A DNA stretch of 9,769 nt from NCBI GenBank assembly GCA_964579415.1, contig CAZOGW010000112.1:1-9769 (forward strand). The letters run 5' to 3'. Under the pieces are notes generated by a model that had not been told where the DNA came from, made no database searches, and saw only the letters and a list, made by a program, of their open reading frames with translations. The position numbers and the translations under genes are program-made. The DNA is from CAZOGW01 sp964579415 (lineage in GTDB: Bacteria; Actinomycetota; Acidimicrobiia; Spongiisociales; UBA5794). Shown here piece after piece: positions 6,641 through 9,769 of the stretch (position 1 is the first letter of the stretch; each line of letters opens with the position of its first letter).

Positions 6641-7342
6641 ATGCGCCGCATCACGATGACGCTCCTCGCCGTCTCCCTGGCGGTGGCGGCTTGCAGCACC
6701 GCCTCTTCATCTACCACCCGATTGGCAGGCCCGGTCACCTCCGTGCAGATCGAGATCTTCGCAGGCGACATCACCATCGACGCGTCCGCCTCGGGCGACG
6801 AGGTGGAGATCGCCACCACGACCGATGACGATGCCGAACCCGCCATCGACCTTACCGGCGGCGTGCTCACCATCTCCGACGGGTGCGACGCCGAAGGATG
6901 CCGTGTCGACTACGTGGTGGCGATCCCCGACGGGGCCGAACTCGACGTCACCACGCTCGACGGCGACATCGTGATTCGGGACAACACCGGCAACATGTCC
7001 CTCGCCGCCGGGGAGGGCGGTATCAGCCTGTTCAGCGTCGGTGGCGACATCGAGGCCGTCACCGACAATGGCAACCTGGTGGGCACCCGTCTCACCGCCG
7101 CCACGGCACGGTTCACCGCCGGCACCGGCACCATCGACGTCAGCTTCGACTCCCCGGTGAGCGACCTGGTCGCAATCACCGGGAGCGGCAACGTCACCGC
7201 CCAACTCGACGCCGGGGTCACCTACTCCATCGTCGCCGAGGCCACCGGCGACATCGATCTCGGGATCGACAGCGACGAAGCCTCCACCAACCTGGTGGCC
7301 CTCACCACCGGCGACGGGGACATCACGGTCTACAGGCAGTAG
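6641..7342 (+). CDS. Secreted lipoprotein with repetitive beta-strand (DUF4097-like adhesin) domain
   Basis: A 233-residue exported protein. The N-terminus MRRITMTLLAVSLAVAAC has a basic start, a hydrophobic core and a lipobox (VAAC, Cys18), so it is probably lipid-anchored on the outer face of the membrane. After a Ser/Thr linker the rest is a run of short alternating strands with recurring Gly-Asp-Ile steps (FAGDITID, TLDGDIVIRDNTG, SVGGDIEAVTDNGN, GTGTIDVSF, GSGNVTAQL, ATGDIDL, GDGDITVY). This pattern is typical of right-handed beta-helix or DUF4097-type putative adhesin domains; the exact family is inferred. The ATG at 6641 is preferred over a GTG at 6590 because of AAGGA ten bases upstream and because the signal peptide begins there. 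One Cys pair (in GCDAEGC) may form a disulfide. The ligand is unknown. Confidence 0.8.
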   Translation: MRRITMTLLAVSLAVAACSTASSSTTRLAGPVTSVQIEIFAGDITIDASASGDEVEIATTTDDDAEPAIDLTGGVLTISDGCDAEGCRVDYVVAIPDGAELDVTTLDGDIVIRDNTGNMSLAAGEGGISLFSVGGDIEAVTDNGNLVGTRLTAATARFTAGTGTIDVSFDSPVSDLVAITGSGNVTAQLDAGVTYSIVAEATGDIDLGIDSDEASTNLVALTTGDGDITVYRQ

Positions 7343-7366
7343 ACCGTACCCAGTACTCAGTGCTGG
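7325..7366. terminator. Two adjacent hairpins between convergent genes
   Basis: ACGGTCTAC-AGGCA-GTAGACCGT (7325-7347) is a perfect 9-bp stem that includes the lipoprotein stop codon. CCAGTAC-TCA-GTGCTGG (7350-7366) follows with a 7-bp stem containing one U-G pair. They lie between the converging lipoprotein and Nudix genes. Neither has a T-tract, so a bidirectional terminator or mRNA end-protection role is inferred from position only. Confidence 0.45.
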
Positions 7367-7383
7367 TAGCCGGCAGCATGCAC

Positions 7384-7935
7384 CTACAGCGCGCCGGCAC
7401 TGAGGAGTGCGATGCCGCGGAGCAGAGAGGCATCGTCGGTGATGTCGGGGACCCGGTCGAGGGCTACCCAGCGGGCGGCAGCGACGCCGTCACCTCCGAC
7501 CACTTCGCCGGGTACGGCGTGCAGGTGGAAGGTCATGTCGAAGTGCATGTGGGCTGGCTGGGTGCCGGTGGCAGGGATCCGGTGAGCGTCGACCCTGACC
7601 AGGGGGCCGCCGGCAACGACATCCACGCCGGTCTCCTCCATGACCTCACGCCGCGCCGCCGCCAGCGGCGAGACGTCGTCCGGCTCGATGTGACCTCCGG
7701 GCTGGAGCCACCTTCCCAGCTTGCGGTGGAGCACCATCAAGAGCACGGTCAGCCCGGGATCGGTGACGTAGGCGCTGGCGGTGAAATGCCCCGGCTCAAA
7801 GGTGGTCGCTGACCACGGCTCGGGGTGGCTGTCGAGCATGCCGGTCATGGTGGCCATCGCCCTTGCCTCCTCCGGGCCGGGAGCGTAGCCGGTGAGCAAC
7901 TCGCTGATCGCCGTCACCAGACTCACGACCGGCAC
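7384..7935 (-). CDS. Nudix hydrolase
   Basis: A 183-residue Nudix-fold protein, likely cytoplasmic. Nudix enzymes hydrolyse a nucleoside diphosphate linked to another group; the substrate cannot be told here. The Nudix box runs from Gly81: QPGGHIEPDDVSPLAAARRE then VMEETGV, with the metal-binding REVMEE at 96-101. The spacing is one residue longer than the classic GX5EX7REUXEEXGU and the first Glu is Asp. That form recurs in actinobacterial members with a W-LQPGGH-EP-D start, so it is probably functional. The GTG start at 7935 has GGAG seven bases upstream; GTGs at 7926 and 7917 are alternatives. It converges with the lipoprotein gene and diverges from the large surface-protein gene. The N-terminal 45 residues are helical and charged. 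Confidence 0.88.
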   Translation of the reverse strand: MPVVSLVTAISELLTGYAPGPEEARAMATMTGMLDSHPEPWSATTFEPGHFTASAYVTDPGLTVLLMVLHRKLGRWLQPGGHIEPDDVSPLAAARREVMEETGVDVVAGGPLVRVDAHRIPATGTQPAHMHFDMTFHLHAVPGEVVGGDGVAAARWVALDRVPDITDDASLLRGIALLSAGAL

Positions 7936-7947
7936 TCTATTGCTCCG

Positions 7948-7953
7948 ATCATA
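7948..7953 (-). promoter_or_regulatory. Possible -10 box for the Nudix gene
   Basis: TATGAT on the minus strand matches five of six positions of the consensus -10 and ends 12 bases before the GTG start. No good -35 is seen. A start seven bases downstream would leave a leader of only about six bases and would exclude the GGAG, so either translation is nearly leaderless or this is a chance match. Confidence 0.3.
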
Positions 7954-7959
7954 AATGTA

Positions 7960-7989
7960 CTGGCACCATGTGCTCCCGCCGTGTAGCGT
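7960..7989 (+). promoter_or_regulatory. Possible promoter for the DUF11-repeat surface protein
   Basis: CTGGCA (7960-7965) and TAGCGT (7984-7989) are separated by 18 bases and loosely match -35 and -10 boxes. The predicted start near 7996 leaves a leader of about 27 bases containing GGGGAG (8011-8016), six bases before the GTG at 8023. Confidence 0.3.
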
Positions 7990-8022
7990 TAGGTACCGGC
8001 ATCCAGAAACGGGGAGTTGGCA

Positions 8023-9769
8023 GTGATCCCACGTGTCAGGAAGCGAGCGCGCGCTGCCGGTTTCGGTTCGGTTTTGCGCGTTGCCCTCGCTCTCAGTCTC
8101 ATCACCGCGGGTCTCATGGTCGTGTGGCGCAGCACCGAAGCCGCCGCGCTGCCGGACATCCCTCCGCTCCCCGACGCCTGCTACGACTACGACTCCGGCG
8201 GCGCCGGGATGTACCGCGGCATCGCCACCTCACCGACTTCCTTCGATCTCGACGTCCAAGGCCCGGTGGTGCAGGCGGTCGTGGAGTGGGCCGGTATCTG
8301 GTCCCCGGATCCGGCGAACACCCACATCGGCATCACCGTCGACGGTCCCGGTGGGACGCAGTCCGATCCGGCGTTGACCGGCACGCTCAGTGCGCGGGAC
8401 CCGTCCGAGCTTCCCGGGCAGCCGTCCTTCGCCCACGGCTACTTCGCGGTGATCACCGACCTGTTCGGCGACGGCGACCCGGGTACATACACGGTCACCA
8501 TGACCGCGCCCGACGTCGGCCTACCCGGAGAGAACGTGTGGTGGGGCGCCACCGTCACCGTGGTCTACGACACCGAGCCGTGCGAGGACATCGTCCGGGT
8601 GTTCTGGAAGACGGGCGCCGACTACTACTTCGGCGGCGGCGGAGCCCCCAACCCGACCACGGCAACGGTCGTCTACGACTGGGGATTCCCCCTGCCCGAG
8701 GACTACACGGCCACCTTCCAGATGTCCCACGGCGGCTCGCAGCACGACACCACCGCCTGCAGGGTGTCGTCACTCTGGGTAGCCCGCGGCGCGGGCACCG
8801 CACCCACCTCGGCCGACAACCTGGTGAGCGCCGACGGCGACCCCAACCCGGTATGGGGGGCGGTCGAGGGGATCGTGCGCCCGTTCAGTCCGCCGATGCA
8901 GACCTGTGCCCCGCCGTCGATCACCTTCCCGGTGACGGCGGTGACCGGCGGCAACGTCGGACCGCAGTGGTCGTTGCTCCGCTACGACGTTCAGCTCCCT
9001 GCCGGATCGACCTGGGCGGCGTTCCAGCTCGAGTCTCCGCGTGACGGCGGGGGCGGAACCGGCATCCCCGAGTCCGGGACGTTCAGCGGGGGCGGGCTCC
9101 TCGTCATCCCGTTCCCGTCGGCACCGGAGCCGGAGATCCAGCTCGAGAAGACCGTGCTCGCCGGCGACGTGCCCGGCGACTGCCCCGGGGTTGAGGGCAC
9201 CGACGAGTTGGTGATCGGCGAGGAGGGCGACCTGGTCACCTACTGCTTCCGGGTGATCAACACAGGCGACACCCACCTGTTCCCGGTGACGCTAGACGAC
9301 CCCGACCTGGGCATCGACCAGGACGACATGACACTGGTGTTCGGCGACGACACCGTGCCGCTGCCCCCCAACGACCCGGCGCCGACCGGGGAGCTGGTCT
9401 ACGCCTACGTCACCCCGCTCACCGGCAGCCTCGTCAACACGGCGACCACCGAGGGTATCCCTTCGGACGAGGACGGCGACCCGCTCCCCGACCTGGACCC
9501 GGTGACCGACGAGAACGACGCCGAGGTCCGGGTCGTCGGTGTCCACGTCTTCGAGCCCCTCATCGAGTTGGAGAAGACCGTCCTCGAGGGTGAGGTGCCC
9601 GACGACTGTCCCGGCCTGGAAGGCACCGACGAGCTGGTGGTGGGTGAGGTCGGCGACCCGGTCACCTACTGCTTCCGCATCATCAATACCGGCGACACCC
9701 ACCTGTTCCCGGTGACGCTGGAGGATCCCGACCTGGGCATCGACCAGGACGACATGATCCTCGTCTCCG
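8023..9769 (+). CDS. Large secreted surface protein with tandem DUF11-like repeats (partial, runs off the right end)
   Basis: The frame stays open from the GTG at 8023 to the window edge, giving at least 582 residues. GGGGAG lies six bases before the GTG. The N-terminus RVRKRAR plus VALALSLITAGLMVVW and a likely cut after STEAAA is a signal peptide. Residues about 52-185 are beta-rich (VVEWAGIW, HIGITVDGPGG, DGDPGTYTVTM, WWGATVTVVYD), loosely like N-terminal domains found with DUF11 proteins; a second beta-rich part covers 186-365. From residue 372 there are tandem 142-residue units, each starting I-x-LEKTVL and containing CPG-EGTDEL, VTYCFR-INTGDTHLFPVTL and DPDLGIDQDD. This is the style of DUF11/B_ant_repeat domains of cell-surface proteins. 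Each unit has two conserved Cys, possibly a disulfide. Asp/Glu-rich stretches suggest an acidic surface or Ca binding. No anchor is visible because the C-terminus is missing. All other reading frames here are shadows. Confidence 0.85.
   Translation, partial: MIPRVRKRARAAGFGSVLRVALALSLITAGLMVVWRSTEAAALPDIPPLPDACYDYDSGGAGMYRGIATSPTSFDLDVQGPVVQAVVEWAGIWSPDPANTHIGITVDGPGGTQSDPALTGTLSARDPSELPGQPSFAHGYFAVITDLFGDGDPGTYTVTMTAPDVGLPGENVWWGATVTVVYDTEPCEDIVRVFWKTGADYYFGGGGAPNPTTATVVYDWGFPLPEDYTATFQMSHGGSQHDTTACRVSSLWVARGAGTAPTSADNLVSADGDPNPVWGAVEGIVRPFSPPMQTCAPPSITFPVTAVTGGNVGPQWSLLRYDVQLPAGSTWAAFQLESPRDGGGGTGIPESGTFSGGGLLVIPFPSAPEPEIQLEKTVLAGDVPGDCPGVEGTDELVIGEEGDLVTYCFRVINTGDTHLFPVTLDDPDLGIDQDDMTLVFGDDTVPLPPNDPAPTGELVYAYVTPLTGSLVNTATTEGIPSDEDGDPLPDLDPVTDENDAEVRVVGVHVFEPLIELEKTVLEGEVPDDCPGLEGTDELVVGEVGDPVTYCFRIINTGDTHLFPVTLEDPDLGIDQDDMILVS
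9136..9769 (+). repeat. Tandem 426-bp in-frame repeats within the surface-protein gene
   Basis: Unit 1 spans 9136-9561 and unit 2 starts at 9562 and is cut by the window end, giving a period of 426 bases (142 codons). Nucleotide identity is uneven. In the block from 9265 (unit 1) and 9691 (unit 2) there are only three differences over about 66 bases, two of them silent. The N-terminal third is more diverged, including many synonymous changes. Confidence 0.9.

Noticed and set aside
7968..9044. 358-codon plus-strand frame over the surface-protein gene
   Set aside because: Arg/His-rich out-of-frame shadow. The frame beginning at 8023 has the RBS, signal peptide and repeats and stays open to the edge.
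8770..9276. Minus-strand frames of 168 and 136 codons over the DUF11 repeats (8770-9276 and 9292-9702)
   Set aside because: Antisense shadows; their apparent similarity to each other only mirrors the repeats on the coding strand.

Overview
This is a high-GC window. The gene order on the minus strand is (Yip1-like membrane gene)-truA-rplM-rpsI-glmM-[vapB-vapC]-glmS. Together with the protein sequences this suggests an actinobacterium, perhaps an acidimicrobiial-type lineage. The taxonomic call is an inference from gene order, base composition and protein style, not from a search.

The standout is not a protein. The roughly 330 bases between vapC and glmS contain a glmS ribozyme (minus strand, 2144 down to 1988). 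It has the A|GCGCC cleavage site, P1, the GACGAGG / AUCGAGA / UCGGCGGAUGCC core, P2, P3, a P3.1 partner, and P4/P4.1 with a GCGA tetraloop. The gene behind it makes glucosamine-6-phosphate, the ligand that activates this ribozyme. The class is best known from Firmicutes, so its presence in an apparently actinobacterial genome is unusual. An inverted repeat centred on a possible -10 box lies just upstream, and the glmS Shine-Dalgarno sits in a small hairpin.

Minus-strand block (95-6567): a Yip1-like membrane protein and truA form a tight pair. A promoter and a terminator-like leader hairpin precede rplM. rplM and rpsI overlap by one base (TGATG), and glmM follows. A VapBC toxin-antitoxin module with an ATGA overlap sits between glmM and glmS. 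GlmS makes GlcN6P and GlmM converts it to GlcN1P, the entry to UDP-GlcNAc and peptidoglycan. The block therefore joins translation genes to cell-wall precursor synthesis.

Right-hand part (6568-9769): a plus-strand lipoprotein with a repetitive beta-strand pattern converges with a minus-strand Nudix hydrolase, with two adjacent hairpins at the junction. Diverging from the Nudix gene is a large secreted protein that runs off the right end. It has a signal peptide, an N-terminal beta-rich region and tandem 142-residue DUF11-like repeats. Its frame (8023 onward) stays open to the edge.

No tRNA, rRNA, CRISPR array or insertion sequence was seen.
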